A DNA stretch of 64,000 nucleotides, from positions 1,642,203-1,706,202 of the forward strand of contig CAJNDS010002745.1 of assembly GCA_905221605.1 (NCBI GenBank), given 5' to 3'. The notes under the pieces are model-generated. The model saw only the letters and a list, made by a program, of their open reading frames with translations, was not told where the DNA came from and searched no databases. Shown in pieces: positions 54,701 to 63,885 of this stretch (positions within the stretch are counted from its first letter, which is position 1; every line of letters starts with the position of its first letter). Both the position numbers and the translations under genes were made by a program. Origin of the DNA: Symbiodinium natans. Lineage: Eukaryota; Sar; Dinophyceae; Suessiales; Symbiodiniaceae.

Positions 54701-55481
54701 AACCCTAAACCCTAAACCCTAAACCCTAAACCCTTAAAAAAAAAATGCTTAGTTGCTGAGTTCACAAGCCCCCCCCCCAAAAAAAAAAAAAGTGTGCACC
54801 TTTGAGTTCTGTTGGGGATTTCTACTACTTGCTTAAGAACCCCCCCCCAAAAAAAAACAAACAAATAAATAAATATTATATATATATATATAGATTCTTC
54901 CTTATAAGGGGAATATAGGGATTATTATTTCATATTTTTGGGGTTCTTAAGCGAATAGTAGATTATTCGTATCCCCCCAAACAAGTGTAAAGTATGCTCA
55001 TTCGGCTACTAAGAATCTCGATGTGGCCTGCAGAACACGCACACGCGAGAGCGGCGTCAACGCCCTCGGCACCAACGTCCAGCAGCAAACGCACAATCTC
55101 GACGTGGCCCGCAGAAGATGCGCGCATCAGAGCAGTGTCGCCTGTCTTGTCATCATACATGTTCTTGTTGACGCCGACTTCCAGCAGATTTCGGACCACT
55201 TCTGCATGGCCTCCACCGACAGCATACTCAAGAAACTCGCATTCAGCCTGAGTCATCTTCTCCGGGCTGAGGGTGTATAGCAGCACCAGCTGCAGGTCAA
55301 CGAGCCCAGCTAGAGGATCACTATCCTCCAAGCAGCGGCCAGCATGTAGCAACTGCTGAAGGCAGGCTGGGAAGCCATACCGTTCTCGCAAGCGGCGTTT
55401 CAAGTCGATCACGTGTTCAAGCGTCTTGCCCGTTGACCCTGGCTCCAGCTTTTGCCCGGAAACGCTCCAGACACACAGCAT
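51716..55481 (-). CDS. Ubiquitin-like/ankyrin-repeat protein, 10 exons
   Basis: Assembled exons: 55481-55018, 54508-54427, 54054-53984, 53603-53540, 53391-53355, 52956-52892, 52759-52653, 52538-52505, 52401-52311, 52206-51716. They total 1506 nt, in phase throughout: 501 residues and TAA. Residues 1-75 (MLCVWSVSGQKLEPGS..., LKRRLRERYGFPACLQQLL) resemble the ubiquitin-like start of many dinoflagellate ankyrin proteins. About a dozen ankyrin repeats follow (ETALMLASREGHVEIVR and the like), a protein-binding solenoid. Two consecutive repeats (exons 7-8 and 9-10) are 47 residues long against the usual 33. Introns are GT-AG (5), GA-AG (3) and GC-AG (1), and every one has the same 3-13 bases at both junctions. 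Intron contents: family B, telomere only, family C, family D twice. Partner unknown; probably an adaptor, perhaps linked to ubiquitin. Antisense frames over it are shadows. Confidence 0.92.
52207..52310 (-). mobile_element. Ankyrin intron 9: family D introner
   Basis: 104 bp, CAAG|GTGGCTTTGTCATAGTTGG ... CCCAACAATGAAAAAG|GTCGG. Inverted ends CTTTGTCATAGTTGGG / CCCAACAATGAAAAAG. GTxG stands at both junctions. Confidence 0.88.
52402..52504 (-). mobile_element. Ankyrin intron 8: family D introner
   Basis: 103 bp, GAGACT|GTACCTTTGTCATAG ... CCAACCATGAACTAG|GTACG. The target GTAC is duplicated, and splicing restores ETVRLLLEA without change, so the element carries its own 3' AG and takes its 5' GT from the target. 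Confidence 0.92.
52539..52652 (-). mobile_element. Ankyrin intron 7: GA-AG intron
   Basis: 114 bp, GCTCT|GATGCTCACC ... GACGTAAG|GATGCGC with GATGC at both ends; splicing restores TALMRAS. The interior is T-rich with no telomere repeat and matches no other family here. Confidence 0.85.
52760..52891 (-). mobile_element. Ankyrin intron 6: dispersed element plus short telomere tract
   Basis: GAGATC|GTACCTGGGG ... GATTTAAG|GTATG. The part complementary to GGAACCCTAGCAGAAATG ... TTTCTTAGGAAT also occurs near 2960-3010 and 56170-56215. Four telomere units precede the acceptor. Confidence 0.8.
52957..53354 (-). mobile_element. Ankyrin intron 5: GC-AG intron with a family C element
   Basis: CCACAC|GCTCC ... 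CCGAAG|GCTTGC with GCT at both ends. Inside are a family C copy (53062-53195, GGGAGCCCAGTAACCATA ... GGTACCACTGGGCCACG), a local duplication of TATACCTNAAACAGAATT, and poly-C/poly-A. Confidence 0.8.
53392..53539 (-). repeat. Ankyrin intron 4: telomere repeat only, 13-bp target duplication
   Basis: On plus, CACGACCTCGACA occurs at 53386-53398 and 53534-53546; between them (53399-53533) there is only CCCTAAA and close variants. On the sense strand each copy reads GTCGAG|GTCGTG, so the upstream copy is the 5' splice site and the downstream copy the 3' splice site. Splicing restores GHVEVVRALLEAG exactly. Confidence 0.92.
54509..55017 (-). mobile_element. Ankyrin intron 1: nested family B element, GA-AG
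   Basis: ATCGA|GATTCTTAGTAGCCG ... GCAACTAAG|GATTG with GATT duplicated; splicing gives GHIEIVRMLLD. Two left ends of family B (54511 and 54751) and one right end (55013) are present; the CTACTATTTGCTTA element (54822-54961) and two telomere tracts are nested inside. Confidence 0.85.
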
Positions 55482-55772
55482 GGCGTGGACTTGACGAGTT
55501 GCTACTCTGACGAGACGTGCCTTCCTGTAGCCACGAGCCGCCGAGCGGACAGGGTTTAGGGTTTAGGGTTTAGGGTTTAAGGTTTAGGGTTTAGGGCTTA
55601 GATTGGATGTTGTTTGGAGGGCTTAGGGTTTTGGGTTTTTGGGTTTAGAGCTTAGGGCTTCCTCGCAACCCTGCCTTAAGAACCCCAACTTTAGGCTTTA
55701 GGGTTTAGGGTTTAGGGTTTACCCAAGTTTTTGGAAGGTTACCGAAGAATGCCATACGGGGTTGGTCGTCAG
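55482..55772. promoter_or_regulatory. Intergenic region between divergent genes
   Basis: About 290 bp between the ankyrin start codon (minus) and the first plus exon at 55773. It holds two TTTAGGG blocks and no TATA-like box. TCTCGTCAG about 20-25 bases upstream of the ankyrin ATG on the sense strand is a possible trans-splice acceptor; spliced-leader addition is general in dinoflagellates, but no leader relic is seen here. Confidence 0.3.
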
Positions 55773-56096
55773 AACCTTCAAACGTCAAAGAAGCAGTTTT
55801 TGTCCGCTTCTCAAGGTAGAACCCTGACTTGACAGCCTAGTAACCATCTTATAGTAAGGGCACCCTTTTTTGAGGGTTGGCTTTGTCATAAGGGAAACTT
55901 GAACCAACAAAGGGGGCAAAAGGGAATAAACCCTAAACCCTAAACCCTAAACCCTAAGCCCTAAACCCTAAACCCTAAGCCCTAAGCCCTAAACCACTGG
56001 GCTACCAAGGAAGCCCACAAGCCCTGCAACCACTGAAGAGCCGAGGCCTTGCGCAAGTGTCAGAAGATCGCCTGGAAGCATGGGGCGGTGGATGCT
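55773..56096 (+). CDS. Two exons split by a family C introner, unknown product
   Basis: Exon 55773-55815 (acceptor GGTCGTCAG|, reading PSNVKEAVFVRFS) and exon 56010-56096 (KPTSPATTEEPRPCASV then RRSPGSMGRWM) join in phase over 55816-56009. The second ends at ATGCT|GTTAGG. A low-complexity basic, Ser/Pro-rich protein. Another plus frame in the second exon is also open with a stop. Family not recognised. Confidence 0.5.
55816..56009 (+). mobile_element. Family C introner with nested telomere tract
   Basis: GTAGAACCCTGACTTGACAG ... CCACTGGGCTACCAAG|GAAGCC; the interior AAGGGCACCCTTTTTTGAGG is that of the family. About ten CCCTAAA/CCCTAAG units (55927-55992) sit just before the right end, as they do in the copy at 28687-28877. 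Confidence 0.75.
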
Positions 56097-56391
56097 GTTA
56101 GGGTTTAGGGTTTAGGGCTTAGGGCTAACCCAAAGCCCCCTGATCTTAAACCCTGACCTACACTGAACTTGGAACCCGAGCAGTAATGTCAATTTTTGCT
56201 TTCTTAGGAATCAGAGCACCAAACATGTTCTTAAAAGAACTATTCCCAAGAATCCCTAAGCCACGTAATCAGAAAAACCTAAGCCCTAAACCCTAAACCC
56301 TAAACCCTGAACCCTAAACCCTAAACCCTAAACCCTAAACCCTAAACCCGAAACCCTAAACCCTACCGGGGCCCTGGCTGACGTCTCCCAG

Positions 56392-56754
56392 ACCGCCGGG
56401 CGGTGGGAGAACGATCCCGGAGTCGACGGCCTGAAGGATCTTTGGGGCGTGTTGGGGCGCTTCTGTCGTGTTCGTTTAGGGTTTAGGGTTTAGGGTTTAG
56501 GGTTTAAGGTTTAGGGTTTAGGGTTTATGGTTTAGGAGTTTAGATTTTAGGAGTTTAGGGCGGGCTGGGGTTCGGGGGTTCTGGACATGGGTGGTCTAGG
56601 GGGTTCAGGGGGCTTAGCGAGGGTTAGGCGATTATTTGGGGGGCTTCGCTTTCTAAACTTCGGCAGGCGCAGAGAGAGCTGGCTGAGGTTTAGGGTTTAG
56701 GCAGGGGACGAAGTCTGGTTTGAGGATTTGGCATGCATCTGTCAGCTAGAATAG
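56392..56754 (+). CDS. Exons of an unknown gene, with stop
   Basis: Exon 56392-56473 (acceptor CGTCTCCCAG|, donor GTGTTC|GTTTAGGG) reads TAGRWENDPGVDGLKDLW then GVLGRFCRV. A 21-nt exon, 56667-56687 (CTTCGGCAG|GCG, GCTGAG|GTTTAGG), reads AQRELAE. Exon 56705-56754 (TAGGCAG|) reads DEVWFEDLACICQLE and TAG. All plus, each next to a telomere tract that could give the donor. Phases between them were not proven. Family not recognised. Confidence 0.4.
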
Positions 56755-57031
56755 CGACTTGCAACAGCAATCGTCTCCGGAAGCCTTAGTTAGAACAGGG
56801 TTCAGGTTTAGGGTCTAGGGATCAGGGTTTAGGGTTCTGGGTTTAGGGTTTAGAATGCAGCCCTGTTATTGCCTTTTTGAGCGCATATTAGCTCAGCTAC
56901 TAAACACTCACATAGACAAGACAGACGCAGCCATGCACCCTCAAACCCTGATGGGTTTGGGGTTTTTGACTTGTCGGGTTTATATACAAACCCTTTCAAT
57001 CCCGGCATGAGTCTAGGGCAAGGGTTTATGG

Positions 57032-57654
57032 TTTAATGTTAGGGTCACCTTTATAAACCGGGTGTCAATAGTGGCAACTTTTCCGGCCGGGATTTTTGCC
57101 CAAAAGTTTGTTTCATGAACAGTTTCCATTATGTTAGGCTGCCCCGAACCCTAAACCCCATTTTGAGGGGGGTCGTAATCAAAAAACGGGTGGTAATAGT
57201 GGAAACTTTTCCGGGAGAATTTCCCAAATGTGCTTCCGAGAGTACTCCTCTTTTCACTCGAGGCCGAGACCACACAGCTTCATTTTGCCGATCTCTTGAA
57301 CCGGCTCCAGGCTCAGAAATCCTGATCTTCGTGGCTGACCGAAAAGCATCGATTTCTTCTTAAAATCCTTCTAAAAAACAGCTCCCGAACAAATCCGCCA
57401 AGGCTACCCCCCACGAGGCCTCGAAATCGTAATAATAAAGGGTGACATTAATAAAGTCCGGCGAACGGGGCGATGCCGGTCTGGGACTCTCTTCCATCAG
57501 CAAGCCTCTTTGGCTACTTACTGACAGCAATCCAGACCCAGCCCATCCCCCCCCCCTTTACTATTACCACCCCGACCCCTTTCAAAGTTTGTTTGGACCC
57601 AGCGCCGGAACAAATCCGGGGGGGGGGGGGGTTTATTAAAGCGACCTTAACATT
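57032..57654. mobile_element. 0.6-kb element with about 24-bp inverted ends
   Basis: AATGTTAGGGTCACCTTTAT at the left is matched inverted at the right by TTATTAAAGCGACCTTAACATT. ATTAATAAAGTCCGGCG near 57445 is a further partial end. GGTNNTAATAGTGGNAACTTTTCC occurs twice near the left. No convincing ORF; poly-C and poly-G runs inside. Confidence 0.6.
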
Positions 57655-58032
57655 AGGGTTTTGCACCCAGATGCTAGCCGCCCCAGCGCCTCTCCGTACC
57701 ACGTGGTGTTGGCCGCCGGAAGTCGCGGCGCCTGTGCCGGACCCGTGGCGGGCCCAGCGTCACCTAAGTCCTCAGGGTACAGGTCTTTAGGTTTAGGGCT
57801 TGGGGGTTTAGAGGGGTTCAGAGGGGTTTAGGGGATTTAATTAAGGGGTTTCAGGGATTTAGGGGATTTAGGGGATGCATTTGGGGGCTTTAGGGTTTAG
57901 GAGTTTAGAGGTGACGTAGGGTTCAGGAGTGTAGGGTTTCAGGGAGAAGGCGCTTGGGGCTTCTAGCTCCTATCCCCCCTCCAAGGCAGGGTGTCGGGTC
58001 TTCGGGTTTACGGCTTATGGGGTTTAGGGTTA

Positions 58033-58089
58033 GGATGTTCCCCCCTGTACTAACAATCCTTCATAGGGAAGTATAAGGGGGAACATCCC
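58033..58089. mobile_element. Family E element, short form
   Basis: 57 bp: GGATGTTCCCCCCTGTAC ... GTATAAGGGGGAACATCC, almost only the inverted ends. It shows the family without inserts. Confidence 0.7.
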
Positions 58090-58147
58090 ACTTTGTGATT
58101 TAGGGTCTGGCTCGATAAGCCTTCAGCCATAGCAAAGGGACAGTGAC

Positions 58148-58183
58148 ATGTGGGCAGCTGCTGTTTCTATAAGGCTCTCACAG
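58148..58183 (+). CDS. Possible first exon (MWAAAVSIRLSQ)
   Basis: ATG followed by 11 codons up to a strong GC donor (CTCACAG|GCAAGTAG). Hydrophobic start. Islands at 58280-58325 and 58690-58765 are open on both strands and not called. Product not recognised. Confidence 0.3.
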
Positions 58184-59144
58184 GCAAGTAGAGGGTTTCA
58201 GCCTCCTTAGCTATAAGATTCTACCTCACCCTAAACCCTGAAATTACGCCACCCGAAACCCCTAAACCCTAAACCCAAGCTCGGCCTGACTGGCCCGCAG
58301 CAGGCGCGGCGACATACCTGCGATGGTCTAAGGTTGAAGGTATGGCGGTTTATAAGGGTTTGGGCTTGAGCCCTAAACGGGTCTATGGTCCACATAGCTT
58401 ATGCTTATAAGCATTCACCCTTCTTCGCTCCTTTTGAAGAAAATAAGCTTAAGGGCCTTTGTACTGTAGTTAGTTTGTAGGAGAGGGAGGCTGGGAAACC
58501 CCAAAACCTACACTGCAAGACCCGATAAGCCCCGCAACTCACAACCCCAAACCTCAAAACCCTTAACCCAAAACTCAAGACCCTACATCCTACACCCTAC
58601 AAACTAAACCCTAAACCCTAAACCCTAAACCCAAAAACCCTAGACCCTAAACCCAAAAACCCTCAACCCTAAACCCTAAACCCTAAACCCGGCCTGCCGG
58701 CTGCCGCGCAGCGATCGCGTGGGCCGCCCTGGCGAGCGCAGCTGCCGCCTGGCAGCAGGAGTCGGGATGGTAGGGTGTTGGGGTTTAGGGTTTAGGGTTT
58801 AGGGTTGAGGGTTTAGGGGTTTAGGGTTTAGGGTTTTGGGTTTGTAGGGTTTAGGGTTTATAGGGTTTAGGGTTTAGGGTTTAGGGTTTAGGGTTTAGGG
58901 TTTAGAATGGTAGGGCTTTGGGATGTTTTAGGGGGTTTGGGGTCCACAACAGCCGGGGCTGCAGCGGCACAGTGAAAACGACTCCAATCTTACAATTCAG
59001 CGGGGGGGTTCCGAAGATAGGGGACCCCGAAAATAGACCCCCAACTAGTAGGACCCCCTTACAATAAGGACTCCACTAACCCTAAACCCTAAACCCTAAA
59101 TCCTAAACCCTAAACCCTAAACCCTAATTTCGGAAAACCTTCAG

Positions 59145-59216
59145 AGAATCTCCCCCAGAGGATGCTGTGACTGACGCTGCCAGCAAACAAAGGAGAAAAG
59201 CATCTGCGAATCGCAG
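59145..59216 (+). CDS. Exon of unknown gene (ESPPEDAVTDAASKQR...)
   Basis: 72 nt between AAAACCTTCAG| and AATCGCAG|GTACTA, reading ESPPEDAVTDAASKQR then RKASANR. Polar with a basic patch. Product not recognised. Confidence 0.5.
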
Positions 59217-59588
59217 GTACTAAAGAATGAGCCCTTAGGGCTTAGGGTTTAGGGTTTCAGGTTTAGGGTTTAGGGTTTCGAGTTTCGGGAGGTACCGTAT
59301 GCAATGGCTACAAGGCCCAGACTTATGAGGACCCTCGGAAACCGCCTCAGCCCTCACACGCAACTCCTGAACCCCGGCTCAACTGAACCCTACCAAACCG
59401 GACGCTACTGTGCGGAAACTTCTCGTGCCTTTAGAGAGCGCCATTTTTAGGTGACCCCTAGTTCACCCAGAAAGGGACCAAAACTTTGAGAACTGACAAT
59501 ACTATATAAACCCTAAACCCTACAGCTCACACCCTAAACCCCAAACCCTAAACCCCAAACCCTAAACCCCTGAATTTTGAACTCTTAG

Positions 59589-59696
59589 CCTTCGGCCCAA
59601 AATGCCCTGAATCTGCCTCGGCAATCTGGGAGGTGCGCAAGTCTGCCTGACCCAAGAGCAGAAAACATCGTTGGGCCTTCTCGGTGCTGCTCAAGG
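59589..59696 (+). CDS. Exon of unknown gene (PSAQNALNLPRQSGRC...)
   Basis: 36 codons, acceptor TTGAACTCTTAG|, donor TCAAGG|GTTTAGGG at a telomere tract, reading PSAQNALNLPRQSGRCA then LPDPRAENIVGPSR. Product not recognised. A minus island (acceptor CCTTTCAG| at 60212, PNRPSSKDTWQPESPH) lies further on and is less certain. Confidence 0.45.
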
Positions 59697-60873
59697 GTTT
59701 AGGGTTCAGGGCTTAGGGTTTAGGGAGGGTTTCGGGTTTAGGACGCTGCTCTTTTGCTTTAAGGGCTTTGGTGTCAGGGATTTTCTGTGTAAGCCAAAGG
59801 GAATGAAGTCTCAACCAGACCTTAAACCCGAAAACCCAAAAACCCTAAACCCTGAAGCCCCTACACTAAAAACCCTAAACCCTAGGGTTGGCAAAACGGG
59901 GCTGAAACTAAAGGATTTAAGGTTAGGGTTTGGGGTTTAGGGCTTCGGGTGTTCGGGTTTCGGGTTTAGGGGGGCCCGGAACCCCAAAACCCGAAACCCG
60001 AACTCCCCAAACCCCTAAACCCCTAAACCCCTAAACCCCTAAACCCCTAAACCCCCTAAACCCTAAACCCTAAACCCTGAACCCTAAAGCCTAAACCCTA
60101 ATCCCTGAACCCTAAACCCTAAACCCTAAAACCCTCCAGCCCCGAAACAAAGGGTGGAGGCCTTGTGAGGGGACTCCGGTTGCCAGGTGTCCTTGCTGGA
60201 GGGGCGGTTTGGCTGAAAGGCTTGTTTAGGGTTTAGGGTTTAGGGTTTCGGGTTTAGGGTTTAGGGTTTAGGATGAGGGCGTAGGGGTTGAGCGGTTGAG
60301 GGTTTTGTTAACTCCCCGGAGTCCCCAAACTGAAAGGGTTTAGCAACTAGGGTTCGAGGAGGTTTTGGGTTTTGGGTCGTTAGGTGATATTAACCAAAAA
60401 GGGCGCCCATGTTTCTGACAGTTTAGGGTTTCGGGCTTCGGGTTCTGGTGCCCGAAGACCGTTCTCTCTATATATGGCATGATATGATATATAAATATCA
60501 GTATATGTGTATATGTGTGTTTGCATATCTGTACTTACACTCATATGTAGACTCATACTTATTATCATTTTGAATAAATATCAACGACTGTGAACATGAA
60601 CGACAAAAAACACAAAATAACCCACACGTATGTATAAACATATACAAAGAAAAGTATTACCCTAAACCCCAAACCCTAAGAGTTGGCGGGCAATGTCGCT
60701 GTAAGGACAGGCCGAGCGGCAAAGTCCAGAATCGGCGACTCCAGCTGAACCTGCCAAGGCGGGGGTTTTGGGTCTTGTAGGGTGTACCAGTAGAGCTAAG
60801 CGGTTTAGGGTTTAGGGTTTAGCATGTAGGCATAGTCTATTTCAAAGGGAAGTACATTCGTATGCCTGAACAG

Positions 60874-60912
60874 CTCTGGCCCTGGCAGTGTTGAAGCTCA
60901 GCAACCTCACCG
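60874..60912 (+). CDS. 39-nt exon (SGPGSVEAQQPH)
   Basis: Between ATGCCTGAACAG| and CTCACCG|GTGGGA. Product not recognised. The island at 60680-60755 is open on both strands and not called. Confidence 0.35.
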
Positions 60913-61295
60913 GTGGGAACCCAGAGGGCCCTATACCCCTTAGCTAAGGAATCCCTAAACCCTAAACCCTAAACCCCAAACCCTGAACCCTAAACCCTAA
61001 ACGCTACACCCTAAACCCTACCCTATACCCCAAAAAATGCATGGGGATCCTGGTTGTGGTTTACGGCCTATTCCTTAATTCAGGGGTATTAGGCCTTCTG
61101 GGAACAAGCATTGGCACAGGGGGCTCTAGTCAGAACGAGTATGTTTGAGAAATTTGCATAAATCAGAAGAGCTTATTGGTAGCTGCTTGCCCTCAACCCT
61201 AAACCCTGAAAGCCCTCAGCGGGCTCTACGGTTTAGGGTTTTCAGGATGAGGGCTTGCGAACCCGCTGACGTGTGCTTCTTATCCTTCGCAACAG

Positions 61296-61352
61296 TTCAG
61301 CATTTCAGTCCTTGAAGCGCTCCTGCCAAGCTATGGGGAAGCGCGAGAACGG
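61296..61352 (+). CDS. Exon with canonical splice sites (FSISVLEALLPSYGEA...)
   Basis: 19 codons between ATCCTTCGCAACAG| and CGAGAACGG|GTAAGC, reading FSISVLEALLPSYGEARER. The best canonical pair in the right half of the window. Product not recognised. Confidence 0.5.
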
Positions 61353-61376
61353 GTAAGCACATGAGAGCTCTGTCTT

Positions 61377-61694
61377 TCACAAGCCTTCGGATTCCGGACT
61401 GCGAGGAAAGTTAACGATCTCCTCGTTTTCATAATATATACATGCCTGGGGAGTGTGAAGAGCAGCGTTGAGGTCAAAGAGAAACTGAACTAGGTCCTGA
61501 GCAGATGCCAGAGGCCTGTGCGTTAGGAGGGCCTCCCTGCCTTGAGCTGTTCCCTTGCACTCGCACAGAGTGTACAGAACAGGTACAGGCGCACTACCGC
61601 ACCAAGGACAAAAGTCACGCAACGTGGGGCAGCGGGCTCTTGTTGTAAGAGGGGCCACCGGCCAGAACATCGAATCCACAGCCACGTATAACAA
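61377..61694 (-). CDS. 105-codon ORF, possible retrotransposon C-terminal zinc-binding region
   Basis: An uninterrupted 318-bp frame, long for this window, free of telomere repeat. It has CPWC followed by LYTLCECKGTAQGREALL, then SAQDLVQFLFDLNAAL. The spacing recalls the Cys/His tail of non-LTR retrotransposon ORF2 (CxxC ... H ... C ... R), but the usual His is Tyr, so this is weak. It could equally be the terminal exon of a host gene; upstream it meets telomere repeat at 61697. Confidence 0.35.
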   Translation of the reverse strand: MLYVAVDSMFWPVAPLTTRARCPTLRDFCPWCGSAPVPVLYTLCECKGTAQGREALLTHRPLASAQDLVQFLFDLNAALHTPQACIYYENEEIVNFPRSPESEGL

Positions 61695-62540
61695 ACCTAA
61701 ATCCTAAACCCTAACCCCTAAACCCTAAACCCTAACCCCTAAACCCTAAACCCTAAACCCTAAACCCTGAACCCTAACCCTAAACCCTAAACCCTAAAAA
61801 TCAGGGTTTAGGGTTTGATTAGAGTTTAGGGATTGCCGCTTGGGAAGCCAGGGTTTTGGGGTTTCGGGTTTAGGGTTTGTTGGTCTGCTCTGCGTCTGTG
61901 CCTTGTCTTGCCTGTTTGGGGTTTAGGGTTTAGGGTTTAGGGTTTAGGGTTTAGGGTTTAGGGTTTAGGGTTTAGGGTTTAGGGTTTAGGGTTTAGGGTT
62001 TAGGTCATAACCGCAAGGCTCTGAAACGTCCCTTCAAGCCCTGAACCCTAAACTTGAACCCTGGGCTTTGCACCCCCACTCCCACACTCAAGACGCCATT
62101 CCTAGACCCTAAGTTACTAAGTCATAAACCACCCTGACCCTAAACCCTAAACCCTAAACCCTAAACCCTAAACCCTAAACCCTAAACCCTAAACCCTGAA
62201 GTCCAAACTCCTAAACCCTGAGCCCTCAACCACCCCCAAGACCAAAAGCTGCTGGCAAACCTTCTTGCGATTGCGAGAGATCACGCTCCGATGATCAGCT
62301 TGGGCCCTACTACACCCCCCTAAACTACCCGAAATTCGCCCCTATAATCAAGGCTATTTAGAGATAATTAAGCCCAATTGAGGCTATTTAAAGGGGGACC
62401 TAGAGGGGTAGTAGAGAGGGGGTGATGAGGCTTTCACGCTTCGTACATGATGTAACTCTTCTGGGGTGTAGTACTGGATCAAGATTCAAGCTGCCCTAAA
62501 CCCTAAACCCTAAACCCTAAACCCTAAACCCTACATAAAC

Positions 62541-62584
62541 CTCTTCTCAAGTTTCTTGTCTGAGCCGAATGAGCAATGCACCGA
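62541..62584 (-). CDS. Exon of unknown gene (SVHCSFGSDKKLEK)
   Basis: 44 nt between ATCAACGAG| and GAGAAGAG|GTTTATG; minus is the only open strand. Product not recognised. A further minus island near 62848-62780 (ALSGVLGNCHSATKG) is less certain. Confidence 0.45.
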
Positions 62585-63262
62585 CTCGTTGATGTATGAG
62601 GGGTTTAGAGATGGCGCGCCCGAAGCCCTGAACCCTGAGTAGCCCAAAACCCTAAACCCCATGCCCGAAGCCCTAAACCCTACACCCAGAGTCAGTCTGA
62701 ATCCTGTAGGCCCCCCCTACATCTTCACCTACCCTAAACCCTAAACCCTAAACCCTAAACCCTAAACCCTAAACCCCGTGACCCGTAGTACTCGTAGTTA
62801 GCCCCTTTGTTGCCGAGTGGCAGTTGCCAAGGACACCGGACAGAGCAGAAACCCTAAACCCTAAACCCTAAACCCTAAACCCTAAACCCTAAACCCTAAA
62901 CCCTAAACCCTAAACCCTAAACCCTAAACCCTAAACCCTAACCCTAAACCCTAAACCCTGTAAGCCTCAGACTGAAGCTTCCCCAAGCCCTAGCACCTCA
63001 ACCCTACACGGCCCTCGAAACTGTCAGGAAAAATGTAGCCCTCAACCCTAAACCCTAACCCCCAAACCCTAAACCCCACACCCTAAACCCTAAACCCTAA
63101 ACCCTAAACCCCACACCCTAAACCCTAAACCCTAAACCCCACACCCTAAACCCTAAACCCTAAACCCTAAACCCTAAACCCTAAACCCTAAACCCTAAAC
63201 CCTAAACCCTAAACCCTAAACCCTAAACCCTAACCCTAAACCCTAAACCCTAAACAGGAAGC

Positions 63263-63606
63263 CTGAGCTGCGGATATGTAGGCTTCTGCCGAGGGCGGGG
63301 GCAGCTGAACCACAGCCTGCGCAGGCCGGAGGGTTTAGGGTTTAGGGTTTAGGGTTTAGGGTTTAGGGTTTAGGGTTTAGGGTTGAGGACGTATGTAGAG
63401 TCTGGGGTTCAGTGCTGCAGCGTGTGTTTAGTTTAATGGGTTCAGACCCTCCAATTGCTTGGACCTTGGAGTTTAGGGTTTAGGGTTTAGGGTTTAGGGT
63501 TTAGGGGTAGGAATCTGGGCTCCCGGCCAGCTGCTGCAGCAAGGTGGGGCAGTAGGCGTCAAGGAGGGCCGGTGTCAGCTGGAAAGACGAGAGCCTGTTC
63601 CGCAGA
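63263..63606 (-). CDS. Two in-phase exons of an unknown gene
   Basis: Exon 63606-63528 (acceptor CCCGACTAG|) reads LRNRLSSFQLTPALLDAY then CPTLLQQL, donor CAGCTG|GCCGGG. Exon 63316-63263 (acceptor GCCTGCGCAG|) reads AVVQLPPPSAEAYISAAQ, donor GCTCAG|GCTTCC. Both introns are GC-AG with GC at the junctions, and the exons join in phase 0. Between them lie telomere tracts and one unassigned stretch. Product not recognised. Confidence 0.55.
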
Positions 63607-63685
63607 CTAGTCGGGGTTTAGGGTTTAGGGTTTAGGGTTTAGGGTTTAGGGTTTAGGGTTTAGGCCGGGTTTAGGGTTTAGGGCT

Positions 63686-63885
63686 TAGGGGTTTAGGGGT
63701 TTAGGGGTTTAGGGGTTTAGGGGTTTAGGGGTTTAGGGGTTTAGGGGTTTAGGGGTTTAGGGGTTTAGGGGGGTTAGGGGTTTAGGGGGGTTAGGGGTTT
63801 AGGGGTTTAGGGGTTTAGGGGTTTAGGGGTTTAGGGGTTTAGGGGTTTAGGGGTTTAGGGGTTTAGGGGTTTAGGGGTTTAGGGG
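63686..63885 (+). repeat. TTTAGGGG octamer array
   Basis: About 25 tandem TTTAGGGG units with two GGGGGG interruptions, directly after normal TTTAGGG. The last 115 bases of the window show no feature. Confidence 0.95.
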
